Positions 1-10,654 of a DNA stretch of 64,000 bases are shown here, piece after piece (the stretch's first letter is position 1; each line of letters opens with the position of its first letter). The DNA is from Doryteuthis pealeii (taxonomy: Eukaryota > Mollusca > Cephalopoda > Myopsida > Loliginidae). The stretch covers positions 89,558,276-89,622,275 of the forward strand of contig CM042157.1 of NCBI GenBank assembly GCA_023376005.1, read 5' to 3'. Below the pieces are notes generated by a model. The model was not told the DNA's origin and ran no database searches. It saw only the letters and a list, made by a program, of their open reading frames with translations. Made by a program: the position numbers and the translations under genes.

Positions 1-23
1 AATGCAACAATATGAATTTTACT

Positions 24-24
<1 letters not shown>

Positions 25-62
<38 letters not shown>
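25..62. repeat. (AC)n microsatellite
   Basis: An uninterrupted CA dinucleotide run. No other function is visible. Confidence 0.95.
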
Positions 63-68
<6 letters not shown>

Positions 69-184
69 GTTTTTAAAAAATTGATTTTTGAGATGAATAA
101 AATATAACGAAAATATGTGTGTTTAAACAATAAGGAATGTGGGCTTAACTTTAATCCCCTCCCCACAACCAAACTAACGAATTG

Positions 185-460
185 TTAAGTATCTACCTTG
201 TTGTTTGAGAAGATAAGTAGAAATTTGAAGAAGACTAAAGAGTACCTGTAATAATATTTCTCTGAATGTTTGAGATGAGGCTTGAAGATTAGTATTATCT
301 GCGTTATTCGGACTATTGTCCCCATCTTCATTGTTATATGTACAACGTTTCGGCCGATATGCCCTCCGGCCTGAATACCTGAATAAGACTGGAGAGCACA
401 TCGGCCGAAACGTTGTACAAATAACAATTGTCCGAATAACTCAGATAATACTTACCTGTA
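185..460. repeat. Dispersed family P, inverted pair with degenerate hammerhead-like cores
   Basis: The left half, read on the minus strand, and the right half, read on the plus strand, both contain GGCCGAAACGTTGTAC. They form an inverted repeat centred near 375. The flank with the phrase ATAACGCAGATAATACT recurs at 3297-3345 and 17043-17137, and more weakly at 47455-47545 and 52420-52500, so this is an interspersed repeat. The right-hand core reads CTGAATA instead of CTGAAGA and is probably inactive. On the left the core is lost at the palindrome centre. Confidence 0.7.
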
Positions 461-606
461 ATAACTTAATTGAATAATGAACCATATGAACCGAGAATCG
501 ACCAACTGCTTGACTTACAAATGTTATAAAGAAACATTCAACTTGTAAATATAACCTATATTTAGAAAATAAAAGCATATTCTCTATCCGCTCGTAATAC
601 GATTGT

Positions 607-644
<38 letters not shown>

Positions 645-665
645 TAGACAGAGAGAGAGAGAGAG
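607..665. repeat. (GA)n/(GACA)n microsatellite
   Basis: A compound run of GA and GACA units with one GATA interruption. Confidence 0.93.
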
Positions 666-1244
666 CAAAAATAAAACCTCGTTGTATTGTCCTTAATCCT
701 ATGTGTAACTTAAAAGGTTACTGTTGACAATAATGCTTCTAAGTCCAATTTAATAATAATAATAAACTTTGTTTGTAATGTGATAAACTATTTCATCTCT
801 ATCACCTTATCGTCTACACTTGCTATTCTTTTGCGAATTATCAATTTTTGCTTTGATACAATTGGTTCTTATCACATTATCTAGAGTTGCTATTAAAAGA
901 GATTTCCTTTCTTTTTTGCGGTTTTTCCTTTCATAGCCATGTCCAGATCATTTCGTGTGCAATTTCCTTTGTCACTTTATTACTACCTTTCTGTTATAAA
1001 GTACCAAATACGCGATCTGTGGTGTTCAGACGTCAAGAGCAGGAATGCAAATGGCCGCTTCCACCCTTGTATTTATACTCGATCTTGGTCAAGAGCAGAT
1101 AATCCTGTTCAGCCTAGAAACAGGGTAAGATCACTCCATTCTACGTATACATTTGTCTTTCGGTTGAAATAACTTTACAAACTGAAAAACAAGAATGTTA
1201 TAAAGCCGTTAATATAACATCATTGGCAATTCAGTCTCGAAAGA
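666..1244. other. AT-rich stretch with nothing recognised
   Basis: I see only short open frames without family resemblance, and no repeat shared with the rest of the window. Confidence 0.5.
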
Positions 1245-1944
1245 CTATGATAAAGTTTTTTGTGTGCCCCTGAAGTTGCAGCGCCTCCTGTGACTATGAA
1301 ATCCTATGTTTGAGAAACATTCTCGACCACAGATTTTGCATTTGTAGGTTGTCCCTGTAGATGATGATGTTCCGATGCTTTGTTGCCGTTGCTTTCTTAT
1401 GGACCTCTTAGCTTCATGATGTTTTATCAGGGTGACTTCTGACATGTACAGTCCTCTATGGAGATTCTGCCGCCACCGAGGGCGGTCTTGAGCCACATTT
1501 TCCCAGCTGAAAGGGACAATGCCAAAGCACCTGAGATCATTTTTGCAGACATCCTTGAACCGCAGCAGGGGGCGACCGGTCTGTCTTACCAGACGTGAGC
1601 TCTCCATAGAGGATGTCTTTCTGGATGAGTCCATCATCCATCCGACGTACATGACCCAACCATCGGAGACGACGTTTTCTCAGTAGAGAGTACAGGCTGG
1701 GGAGTTGAGCTCTCTCTAGGACTGCTGTGTTAGTGATCCTGTCCCTTCTGGTGATGCCCAGTACACGTCTAAGGCAGCGCAGGTAGAAGTTATTTAGCCA
1801 CCGCTCTTGGTGGGAGTATAAGGTCCATGTTTCACTTCCATACATGAGGGTGCTGATAACACATGCCCTATACACTTGTACCTTTGTACGGATAGTGAGC
1901 TTGCTGTTGTCCCACACTCTATTTAACAGCATCTTTATTATCAT
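1245..1944 (-). mobile_element. Non-LTR retrotransposon (LINE), 3' end of the reverse-transcriptase ORF, frameshifted
   Basis: The minus strand encodes the region after the RT catalytic core of a LINE. It contains the landmarks LMYGSETWTLY, LRRVLGITRRDRITN and RWLGHVRRMDDGLIQKDILYGEL (about residues 30-115). The reading then shifts by one frame near 1560-1600 and continues as LLRFKDVCKNDLRCFGI and a Cys/His cluster, CKICGRECFSNIGFHSHRRRC, which resembles a C-terminal zinc finger. RT palm motifs and an upstream endonuclease are absent, so the copy is strongly 5'-truncated. The phrases YGSETWT and RWLGHV recur in animal LINEs of the RTE/CR1-like groups. I cannot fix the clade. It is a dead fragment. 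Confidence 0.85.
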
Positions 1945-2858
1945 CCTACGTCCATTGCTTTCTTTTGCACAAAGATTAATTACAATAATTTAAGGTAGTA
2001 GAATAAACTAAATTGTTTATACATTTGTTTCATCCGAGTAAATTGTCAGCAAGATCTTGTTGGCTGCTGAACAGAGTGTTCGAAAAACAAACAAACAAAA
2101 GAAACTAAGAAAAAAATGTTACCAGCAGCAAAAAGAAAAATCAAGATTTTTATAAAAACAAATCTCAGATCATTATTTCGCTTCCATCCTCATCCAAACA
2201 CATTAATGTACATTTTTTTGTGTTATTTTTTTGTTTTTTTTTTTGTTTGTTTGGGGTTTTTTTTGTTTGTTCCTGTTACTTTTATGTTTCGGTTTATTTT
2301 TTGTTCCAATTTATTCTGTTTTTCATTTCCAGACCGACCATCAAGCATATTAGCGATTCTCTCCGCCTAGTAATCGAAATGATGGCAAGATGATACCAAT
2401 TCAAAAAAAAAAAAAAACAGACAAGAAAAAAAAACAACTAAAATAATGAAAAAGAAAAAGGAGATCATTTGAAGTGAAAGTTTCCAGTGAAACAAGCGTC
2501 AATACTTGTCTGTTTGCCAGACAGAAAAATGGGCGAAGTTTTATTTAATTTTCAATCGCTAGAGAGCGGAGGGGAATGGAGCGCTACGAATTGCCATGTC
2601 GCCGAAAGAAGACAATGAGGATTTGGCAAACAGAAGAAACAAAAACACAACTGAAATGAAAAGAAACAAAAATAAAACGATTCGAATTTCTTTATTTGAT
2701 TTCTAACGAATTATTACGCTTATTACTTTCAATATGAGATTTCGTTGTTTTGTTTAAATAATACCAGAATAAATTTGGGAACTGAATATTCAAAATATGG
2801 AGATTTTTCTACCTTTTTTATCTTTTTCTATCATGGATAGATACATGGGAAAAGACTG

Positions 2859-2862
<4 letters not shown>
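1945..2862. other. Low-complexity A/T-rich DNA
   Basis: Runs of T with G at 2210-2300 and of A at 2403-2455. The short hydrophobic open frame over the T/G run is a composition artefact. No gene or known repeat is recognised. Confidence 0.5.
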
Positions 2863-2903
<41 letters not shown>

Positions 2904-3020
2904 TGAATATACTGAGATAGATAGATGACTATGAATAAATTGAGATAGATAGATAGATAGATATGAACAGACTGAGATAGATAGTTAGATAGATAGATAT
3001 ATAGATAGATAGATAGATAT

Positions 3021-3095
<75 letters not shown>

Positions 3096-3165
3096 TGGAT
3101 AGATAGATAGATATGAATATACTGAGATAGATGAATGTGAATAAACTGAGTTAGATACGTACATA
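2863..3165. repeat. Compound GATA / TA / GA microsatellite
   Basis: GATA runs interrupted by the phrase ATGAATA(A/T)ACTGA, then TA (about 3019-3053), GA (about 3054-3092) and GATA again. The open frame rich in S, I, Y and L across it only reflects the repeat. Confidence 0.93.
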
Positions 3166-3174
3166 CTGAGTTAG

Positions 3175-3240
3175 AACCTTCTCGGACTCGGGAAAGTTCC
3201 CGAGTTCGAAAAGAAGGTTCCCGAGTCCGAGAAGGTTCCC
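3175..3240. repeat. Inverted repeat, 21 bp arms
   Basis: GAACCTTCTCGGACTCGGGA at the left is the reverse complement of the segment ending at 3240. The right side holds further direct repeats of TTCCCGAGT. Related text occurs at 17380-17440 upstream of another family P copy, so this belongs to the 5' side of that family. Confidence 0.75.
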
Positions 3241-3255
3241 GAGTCCGACAAGAAA

Positions 3256-3297
3256 TACCTGAAGAAGGCCGGAGGGCATATCGGCCGAAACGTTGTA
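3256..3297 (+). ncRNA. Hammerhead ribozyme-like motif in family P
   Basis: Stem I is TAC (3256-3258) pairing with GTA (3295-3297). The core CTGAAGA is at 3259-3265, followed by one unpaired A. Stem II is GGCCG with CGGCC (3267-3271 and 3282-3286). GAAA is at 3287-3290. Stem III is reduced to the self-complementary ACGT (3290-3293), and T3294 is the expected cleavage-site nucleotide. All catalytic-core positions fit the hammerhead consensus, in which position 7 is variable. Such a tiny palindromic stem III is known from hammerheads of Penelope-like elements that act as dimers. Activity is inferred, not shown. Confidence 0.6.
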
Positions 3298-3394
3298 CAG
3301 ATAACAATAAAGATGGGGACAATAGTCCGAATAACGCAGATGATACTAAATTTAAAATAAGTCTATTAAATCTGCATCCAAATATTAATTTGTA

Positions 3395-3665
3395 AGTGTC
3401 CTGGGTATGATGTTAAACTGCTTCTAATGGCGAAGTTCCAAGTTTGGAGCTCTGGAGAATGTGGATTATACATTCATCGCCATTACTTCCAGGTCTACTC
3501 TGATCCGGAGTTGTCGTACCGGTTAGAGTCCCATCCATGGGTTAAATAGAAAAAATGTGTCAAAAAATTTTACTTTAAAAAATATTTTGAATACCCATCA
3601 AGAATGAATAAAACAAAATGTATTTGGCATAAAATAACCCAACAAGGGTTGATATGCCGTAAAAA
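3395..3665 (-). mobile_element. Family A copy (truncated, minus strand)
   Basis: The minus strand carries the family landmarks TTTTTACGGCATATCAA, GGGTTATTTTATGCC and TTTAACCCATGGATGGGACT, in the same order as the better copies at 24842 and 43032. About half the ~600 bp unit is present. Confidence 0.8.
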
Positions 3666-3873
3666 TCAATCAGCCAAATTTACTTAATTCTAAAAAGGGA
3701 TTTGTTTCACTAAAACTAAAAATTAGTCACGTGTAAAAGTATGTGAACCTTTTTAGATTGTACCTTGTGAAACCTCATTTTGCAGCGAATACTTTAACCA
3801 AAAGTATTTTACAGCCAATGATCAGCCTCTTGTATCTGCTGTTAGTGTTATATACTGGCATCAAATGCCTATA

Positions 3874-4451
3874 TGTTATATAGCGGCTTCTAATTCACGC
3901 TTGCTAAACCGTGTATGTTAGTAGTCGTTGCGGGTATATATGGTCACGTAGCGAAGTATGTAGTAGTCGCTTAATAAAATCACAACACATGGGTATTGTA
4001 AAAACTTTGAGTTTATTTCTTTTCCTCAGCTGGTGGGTGGCGAGCATTGACAATGACTACTACTATTGTTGGGATGACTGGCGATGGCGATATAAAGGGG
4101 TGTATAGCTTCATAATGAAAATGTCGGTGGCTGGCGAAGACGGTGTCGAGTTTTCACAGTGGAAAATGCCCGAGGGTTGATGGGAGACCAAGATGATGCT
4201 ATCGCTGTTCGCCGGGGTCCGTCTCTGACTGACTGTCGGCTAGAACCATCTGGCCTTTATAGCGATAGATACTCCTACGCATCTTTATCTTTTGATCTGA
4301 TAACGGCCATTTGTTATATATTTCTTTATCTTCTCTCTGCTTCTTTGACCGGAAAGCCTCGCTTTCGTTTTCCCCTTTTAAATATATATTTTTATATTTC
4401 TCTTTGTCTTTTTGCCGGAAGCTCCGTCTTCCGAGAGAGGACAATACAACA
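3874..4451 (+). mobile_element. Solo-LTR-like element, family LTR-a copy 1
   Basis: It begins TGTTATATAGCGGC and ends CAATACAACA, giving the TG...CA ends typical of LTRs. The same head and the internal text CACATGGGTAT and GGTGGCGAGC recur at 55594-56129 (plus) and in part at 49064-49529 (minus). No target duplication is visible and no internal gag or pol region is nearby, so it looks like a solo LTR or a related repeat. The open frames inside are not conserved. Confidence 0.65.
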
Positions 4452-5210
4452 TTTGTGATTTTTGCCCACTCCTTGAAAAAACTCAGTTTATTTTGAATTT
4501 GTATCCATTAACAATGATAATGTCTGGCGTTTTCACAAACCGTATATCTACAGAGTAGGTTGTACTTGATAATTGTTTGTGTTTGCACTGGACAAACGTG
4601 CTCGTCGAAGAAAAATTCTGTTCAAGAATGTCAGTTCGAAAATAGCGATTGAAAACATTCACACAAATTAACTTCTTTTATTTCTTGGTCGATAAACAGA
4701 TCCTGTGTCTACAAGTGCATTCTATGCCAAATTCTTGTGATTCTCGGCGCCAGCAGATCCAATGAAAATTCTCTTTATTTAATCAGAAGAGTTGGTGTGC
4801 TCTAAAGTCTACACCAAAAGGCTTGATTTCTTTTTCTACAATCATGATAAATGAGGTGGGTTATTTGACGCTCCTGGAGTTGATTAGTTCACACTATGGT
4901 ATCATTGAAGCTCAATGAAATTAAGAATCCCTTGCTATGGTCGGTATTAACAAAACATATACAATAATATATTTGACATTTTTTGTGACATTTGAACGAA
5001 ACATTATAAAGTATACAAGCAGAAATAATTAGACATCCTAGATTCCTGCGCATACGTAAAATAAAAAATATTTTTACTCAGTATATGCTTATAGATATGA
5101 GTATAACTGTATTGTTTATTTAAGGTTTGCAATCCTACTTTTAGAATATACATGAAAAATATTTCTTGTTTGTTTGCATTGAATGCCTAGTTGGGTTTTT
5201 TTGGGGGGTC

Positions 5211-5215
<5 letters not shown>
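4452..5215. other. Unique-looking AT-rich DNA
   Basis: No repeat shared with the window and no convincing coding region was seen. Confidence 0.45.

Positions 5216-5258
<43 letters not shown>
5216..5258. repeat. (TA)n microsatellite, left of a hairpin
   Basis: A pure TA run that directly abuts the inverted repeat beginning at 5259. Confidence 0.93.
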
Positions 5259-5259
<1 letters not shown>

Positions 5260-5402
5260 GTTTTAAAAGCGAATGGTTTAAAATATTCCGACTGCAGCTT
5301 CACGCAGTAGCGAATCTTCAAAAATTCTTCGAAAATTTCCCGAAGATTCGCTACTGCGTGAAACTGCAGTCGGAATATTTTAAACCATTCGGTTTTAAAA
5401 CG
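5259..5402. repeat. Long inverted repeat with a hammerhead-like unit
   Basis: Arms 5259-5319 and 5342-5402 are reverse complements with only about two mismatches, and the loop is 22 nt. TA tracts lie outside on both sides (5216-5258 and 5445-5521). The right arm holds the hammerhead-like motif at 5335-5376. In the left arm the matching GAAA reads GAAG, so only one arm keeps the catalytic tetranucleotide. Confidence 0.85.
5335..5376 (+). ncRNA. Hammerhead-like motif (position 4 altered)
   Basis: Stem I is ATTTC (5335-5339) with GGAAT (5372-5376). The core reads CCGAAGA (5340-5346), so position 4 is C instead of T. Stem II is CGC with GCG (5349-5351 and 5356-5358) around TACT, with unpaired T residues next to the core. 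GAAA is at 5360-5363. Stem III is the palindrome CTGCAG closed by A-T, and C5371 is the expected cleavage nucleotide. The architecture is clear. The change at position 4 would be expected to damage catalysis. Confidence 0.5.
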
Positions 5403-5440
5403 TATATTTAGCTCTTTTTATTGATCACTTTTTAAATCAT

Positions 5441-5444
<4 letters not shown>

Positions 5445-5521
<77 letters not shown>
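5445..5521. repeat. (TA)n microsatellite, right of the hairpin
   Basis: A TA run of about 75 bp. Confidence 0.93.
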
Positions 5522-5524
<3 letters not shown>

Positions 5525-6040
5525 AATATACATTCTATAATTGCATATGAAAATGCGCAAAATTTTCTATTTTCTGTGCAGCTGACGACAAATATATCAT
5601 TTTTTTATGATTTATGTTAACGTCTTATTCCTTTCTGAATGCGAGAAAAATGAACGTTTCTCATAAATTTGCCTGCCTGGATCAGGACACGGTCGTATGA
5701 ACGAGGTGGGGGGTGGGGTTATTGTCAAGCTTATTGACTTCGTTAATGGAAAAGTATCCTTGGCGTAAGTTTTCCAATGCCAAGATTCGAAAGAGATTCT
5801 CCAAGAAAATATATTTCTTTTAACTGGATGGAATTTGCCGGGAATGTTTGTGCAATATGGCATAGTCTCATAGCTCTCTGCGGACATCTTTAAATCGAGA
5901 AATCGTAAATCTGAAAAGATAAAAAGGTAACTATTCTAAATGGGTCATACGTAAAATGTATATATATATATATGAAAAGTGAATGGAAGTGAATCCGACA
6001 GTATGAAATAAATATTTTTAGAAAAAACAAACAAATGATG
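5522..6040. other. No gene or repeat recognised
   Basis: AT-rich sequence. Short minus-strand open frames (5612-5887) lack any family feature. Confidence 0.4.
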
Positions 6041-6046
6041 TTATAA

Positions 6047-6103
6047 TTCGCAGACAGAAATCTGTTTCGACCTTTTATTAAAGCGGTCTTCATCAAGAGC
6101 GAA
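6047..6103 (-). ncRNA. Degenerate hammerhead-like motif
   Basis: On the minus strand: stem I TTCGC with GCGAA, a core ending TTGATGA where CTGATGA is expected, stem II GACC with GGTC, then GAAA, stem III CAGA-TT-TCTG closed by A-T, and a C at the cleavage position. Stem II and III are fully paired. The core has extra T residues. It is related to the copies at 27988, 28203 and 28718, but both stem sequences differ. Confidence 0.4.
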
Positions 6104-6504
6104 ATGCTTGTGATAGAAAGACGGTGCGAGTAAACCGTTACACTTCGACTTACGAGTTCCCAAACTTATGAATTCGCCGCGTTATAAGTTTTCTTTCAGT
6201 CATTTTTGGCGTTGTGGTGGGAGCTAAAATTTGAGGTACGAGCCAACTTCAGATACAATTATGTAAATAAGCTCACTAAAATCATTTAATTTCCAAATGT
6301 ATTACGCTAAAGAAAAATACTATTTATAAGAAAATAAACGTTAAAACATATAACAATACTTAATTCATTATATTTTATTTTTAAGTTTTTATACAATACA
6401 GGGCTATTTTTCTTATTTGTAAAAATGTTACAGAAAAATTAGCGCGTTTGTCGGTGGCTGGAACATATTAATGGCATTTCAGTTTATTTCAATGGGGAAA
6501 ATTG

Positions 6505-6542
6505 ATTTAATATACGAGGATTAATATCCTCGTATATTAAAT
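6505..6542. repeat. Perfect 17 bp inverted repeat
   Basis: Arms 6505-6521 and 6526-6542 are exact reverse complements with a 4-nt loop. Confidence 0.85.
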
Positions 6543-6549
6543 ACGAATT

Positions 6550-6892
6550 AAACTCGTAAGTCTATGTATCACTGTCATAACCAAATCGTCATAACAAAAA
6601 ACAGAATAAATACACTGAAAATTTAAACATGCAACATTAGACAGTCCTCATTGATTTTTAAAACAAGTTTTAATAAATACATGACTGGTATTATATATCT
6701 ATATATAGTTTGTTTTATTTTAATACATATTTAAAGTTTACATTTCAAATTGTTTTATTTTTTAATCCTTTAATGAATTTGATGATTTTACTTACTTAGG
6801 GTACAAACTCGCTGACATTGACTTTTTTACTCCCACCCCTCAGGCAATATGTTTCAAAAATCTATTCTTACATCGCCCGGAGGGTGTTTTAA
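6550..6892 (+). mobile_element. Helitron-like family copy, 5'-truncated (short subfamily)
   Basis: It matches 61220-61540 closely (landmarks AACATGCAACATTAGACAGT and GGTACAAACTCGCT) and ends in CGCCCGGAGGGTG, the 3' hairpin text also seen at 60849-60863. The terminal TTGCTAG is lost. Confidence 0.65.
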
Positions 6893-7290
6893 GTCAGTGT
6901 ACCACTGTATACTGTTTTGCATTTGAAACAGTGTTCTTTACCAGTGTACGAACACTGGCCATGTTCTATACCCATCTGTTCGTAAGTTCAGAATGTTCTT
7001 TTTTTTCTAATATTTGTAATTTTTCTTATAAGATTATTTGTTTTGACTTCTCCTTGAGTTGTTCACTCTATTGACGCACTCCAAGACATTTCTAGACATA
7101 CAGACCGTTGCTGCTTGTATGACACTGTGATAAGTAAATCTGTCCGGATATACATGTCAACAACATCCATGTTTTCAAGTTTAAAAAAACAAAACACACA
7201 GACTGCACTTGTAAGTCGAGGGAAATGTAAACAACGCCAACAATTATTTTTTTAATAATAAAGAAAAAATATTTCTATTTCACTTGGAAT
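6893..7290. other. Nothing recognised
   Basis: AT-rich DNA without a supported feature. Confidence 0.4.
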
Positions 7291-8035
7291 ATTTCGTGTT
7301 TGTTATTTGTTAAACAAGAAAACTAATCATGTTCTTGACGATATAAAAATATTTATCATTGTCTGTTTAGACGTGTTGTGTTTGCAACAACTTCTGGAGA
7401 AAATATTTCGATAACAACTTTTCTATTATTTTTGTTTGGTTTGGTTTGGTTTGTTTGTTTTACGGCATATCAATCTCGGTGGATCATTTAATGCCGATAA
7501 AGTTTTGAAATAAATCAATTCTTAATGGATAATACAATTTTGTTTATAAACTCATGTTTTTCTATTTAACCCATAGATGGGACCCTAACAGGTACTACCA
7601 CTCCAGGTCAGAGTGGACCAGGGAGCAATGGTGATGAAGGAGTGTTCCACATTCCCCAAACCTCCAAAACTGGAACCTCACCATCAGATAGAGTTTAACG
7701 TCATTCCCAGGACATGTAGACCCTCAGTCACCGCCTTCTAGTGCCCATATGATAAAAAGTGCCAGGCTTGCCATAAGAGCAATGGGTTGGGAAAATCATA
7801 TAGGTGCTAGGGCTTGACGCGACCAGCCGATTGATCGGAGGGGGCCTTTCCGACCGCCCGTCTAGCCTAAGATAGGGCCAAAGTGGATTTCGTGTTTGTT
7901 ATTTGTTAGACAAGAAAACTAATAATGTTCTTGACGACATAAAAATATATATCATTGTCTGTTTAGACGTGTTGTGTTTGCAACAACTTCTGAAGAAAAT
8001 ATTTCGATAACAACTTTTCTATCATTTTTGTTTGG
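7291..8035. repeat. 149 bp direct repeat bracketing a truncated family A copy
   Basis: 7291-7439 and 7887-8035 are about 95% alike by eye, and the segment between them (7440-7886) is a family A copy cut off at AAAGTGG. The repeats are far too long for an ordinary target-site duplication, so a local duplication around the insertion is the simplest reading. Confidence 0.85.
7440..7886 (+). mobile_element. Family A copy, 3'-truncated
   Basis: It starts with the TTTGG repeats and TTTTACGGCATATCAATC, then CCCATAGATGGGACC, and stops before the family's conserved GAACTGCTCATCCACCTG segment. About 447 of ~600 bp are present. Confidence 0.85.
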
Positions 8036-8124
8036 GTGTGGGTGGGTAGCATCCATTAATAAAGGCTTATCTAAAGTTTACATCAACACTAGGCGTGTAC
8101 AGAATATATTTCTATTGTTTTATA

Positions 8125-8924
8125 CAAGCAAGAATATGCACCCTCCGGGCTTAAGCATTTACGTTTTAATGTAATTAAATACATTAAATTAGAAAGACTA
8201 GCGGAATTAAATACGAACGAATATAAAAACATTACACTTATTTTAATCATATTTTAATTGGTTTCTATATAAAATAATTCATGGCATTGATTTCAATATA
8301 TTGAAGAATAAAATAATGATATTAGAGATTATTTATCAAGTTTTGTTAAAACCAATATGCAAATTAACCACACCATATATTATGTAAACCTTTATTTCCT
8401 AGGGGTATATAAGACACCCTGCAGGGTTCTAAATATGGGTTTTTCGAGGCAATCTAACACAGATTTTCATAGAGACATCTTCAATAAATAATAGGGACTA
8501 GAATATGATTATTGATCGAACTCAATGCACTTGCGACATTTGAAACGTCCTGCACGTCAGTTTTGCTCCCGAATAAGAAATAAAGAAAAAAAGGAAGGAA
8601 AGAAAGAAAGAATGGTAGTTTACGGGGGGAAAAAGAAAAAAAGAAAGAAAGAGAATAATTAAAGAAAAAGAATTTCTTAAAACAATGATTCAAATAAACA
8701 TCGTTAAAACAGCGTTAATCAATAAATGTTGAAGTCACAAGACTGAGCGTAATAGGAACTGAAGAACAATAGGTTTTAACAATTATTCTATGTATTAATG
8801 ATTTTGACTATGACTATAAATTAGATATTCAGTTATAAACTTATGCAATTCCTGAGGTGATTGTGATGTAAGCAATGACCTAGTTTTGCTTATAGAGATA
8901 CACCGAATCTCCATTATAATAGGT
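8125..8924 (-). mobile_element. Diverged Helitron-like copy
   Basis: The minus-strand 3' end has the hairpin remnant next to GGAGGGTGCATAT, with CTTG in place of the terminal CTAG. The minus-strand 5' end contains TATTATAATGGAGATT. The interior is much changed and includes a GAAA-rich patch (8580-8680). Confidence 0.5.
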
Positions 8925-8987
8925 TAGGTGTCTTTACCGCATAAGTATCTTAATATAAACATTTTGACCTTTCTCTCTATATAATCA

Positions 8988-9559
8988 TTGTTTTGTTTTG
9001 TTTTACGGCATATCAATCTCAGTCGGCCATTTAATGCCGATAAAGTTTTGAAATAAATCAATTCTTAATGGATAATACAATTTCTTTATAAATACATTTT
9101 TCTATTTAACCCATAGATGGGACCCTAACAGTTACAGGAGCAATGGTAATGAAGGGGTGCTCCACATTCCCCAAACCTCCAAAACTGGAACCTCACCATC
9201 AGATAGAGTTTAACGTCATTCCCAGGACATGTAGACCCGCAGCCAACGCCTTCTAGCATCCATATGATAAAAAGGGGTTGGGTCTTGCCATAAGGGCAAT
9301 AGGGTTGGGAAAATCATATAGGTGCTAGGGCTTGACGTGACCAGCCGATTGATCGGAGTGGGCTTCTCCAACCGCCCGTCTAGCCCAAGATAGTACCAAA
9401 GTGGACTATTGCATGTCATGAACTGCTCATCCACCTGGGCTCTATCCTTAAGCATCACGGGTCGCCACCCACGGCCAACAGGTGGCCCCATTGGGGGAGT
9501 CTTAACCCTCTGCAGAGGTGCAGTCGGTGCATCTAAACGCCCCAGCCGACAGGGCGGTA
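8988..9559 (+). mobile_element. Family A copy with 10 bp target duplication
   Basis: Nearly full-length. It is flanked by TATATAATCA at 8978-8987 and again at 9560-9569, a perfect 10 bp direct repeat. The complementary strand has an open frame of 91 codons (9216-9491, beginning MGPPVGRGWRPVMLKDRAQV) that also stays open in two other copies. No terminal inverted repeats are visible. The family is unassigned. Confidence 0.85.
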
Positions 9560-9843
9560 TATATAATCAGTTTGGTTTAGAGCTACCAAATTTAGTATGC
9601 ATTCATACTAAACCCAGGGAAACATTTTAATATCATCATATTGTGTTTCTAATGGGTAAAAGAGCATCCTCATTGCGATAGAGACTCTAACAGCAAACAA
9701 AATCTAGCAGGAAGCTATGATGCTGCAAGGTGTAAATGACAATTTGATGAAATCGGGTAAGTAATGTTAAATCGACATTTACTTGATTGTCAATGTTCTG
9801 CTATGGATGATTTTATTCGTTTTTCTTTTTAATATTATATATA

Positions 9844-10472
9844 CTAGCAAATATATGCACCCTCCGGGTGCAAGTATTTAAGTTTGAATGTCATAAAATA
9901 ATTGTATTAAATTAGAAAGACTAATGAAACTAAATAAGAATGCAGATAAAAAGATTTGAAACAGGGGGGTATAATCGAAAAATAGAACAACTGAAACTTA
10001 CACTTCCATCACTCTCGTCTTTCATTGTTATTTTTTCTAATTTAAGTATTTAGTTAAAAGAGGAAGTAAAGAATAAATTACAGTTATTTCTTCTTGTTAA
10101 TGGATTTCATTTAAGATTTATTGAAGAGATTTTTGCCTTATATTCATTAAAATAAAAACCAAACAATTAGAAATCAATAGTACTAAACACATATTTATTA
10201 AAATCACATTTTAAATATCAATATGCAAAATTAGCCTTCCGTTCACACTGTAAACTGATATTTTGTTGTATATATAAATATAATTGCATGTTATTAATAT
10301 GTGGATTTGGTCAACAGCATTAATAATGTAAAACAATTTTATTAATAATTGAGATTTAAATAAAAATAAAATCATTGAGATTGTGATGTCAATAACAAAG
10401 GGAATTGTGACTTGAGTAGTAATATAGTTTCGGTTACAGACAGAAAAACACACAATCTCCATTATAATAAGA
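9844..10472 (-). mobile_element. Non-autonomous Helitron-like element, complete
   Basis: Read on the minus strand it starts TCTTATTATAATGGAGATTG, ends TTTGCTAG, and has the hairpin GCACCC-GGA-GGGTGC about 10 nt before the end (9857-9871 on plus). It is flanked by A on the 5' side and T on the 3' side. TC start, subterminal hairpin, CTRR end and insertion between A and T are the defining signs of Helitrons. At 629 bp with no Rep/helicase it is non-autonomous. The same length and ends recur at 11114, 17623 and 39470. Confidence 0.85.
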
Positions 10473-10654
10473 TAAGTCATTTACTCGTGGACAATTCACG
10501 TTCGACATGCGACGGTTTCTGATCAATTTTCGCTTTCACATGCATTGATCGCGTCATCGGCTTTCATATAAAAACTCCAATAACGGATAATAACCTTTTA
10601 TCACACATTCAACATAGACTGAACATCTTTCATCTTTTACTCATACACATTTTC

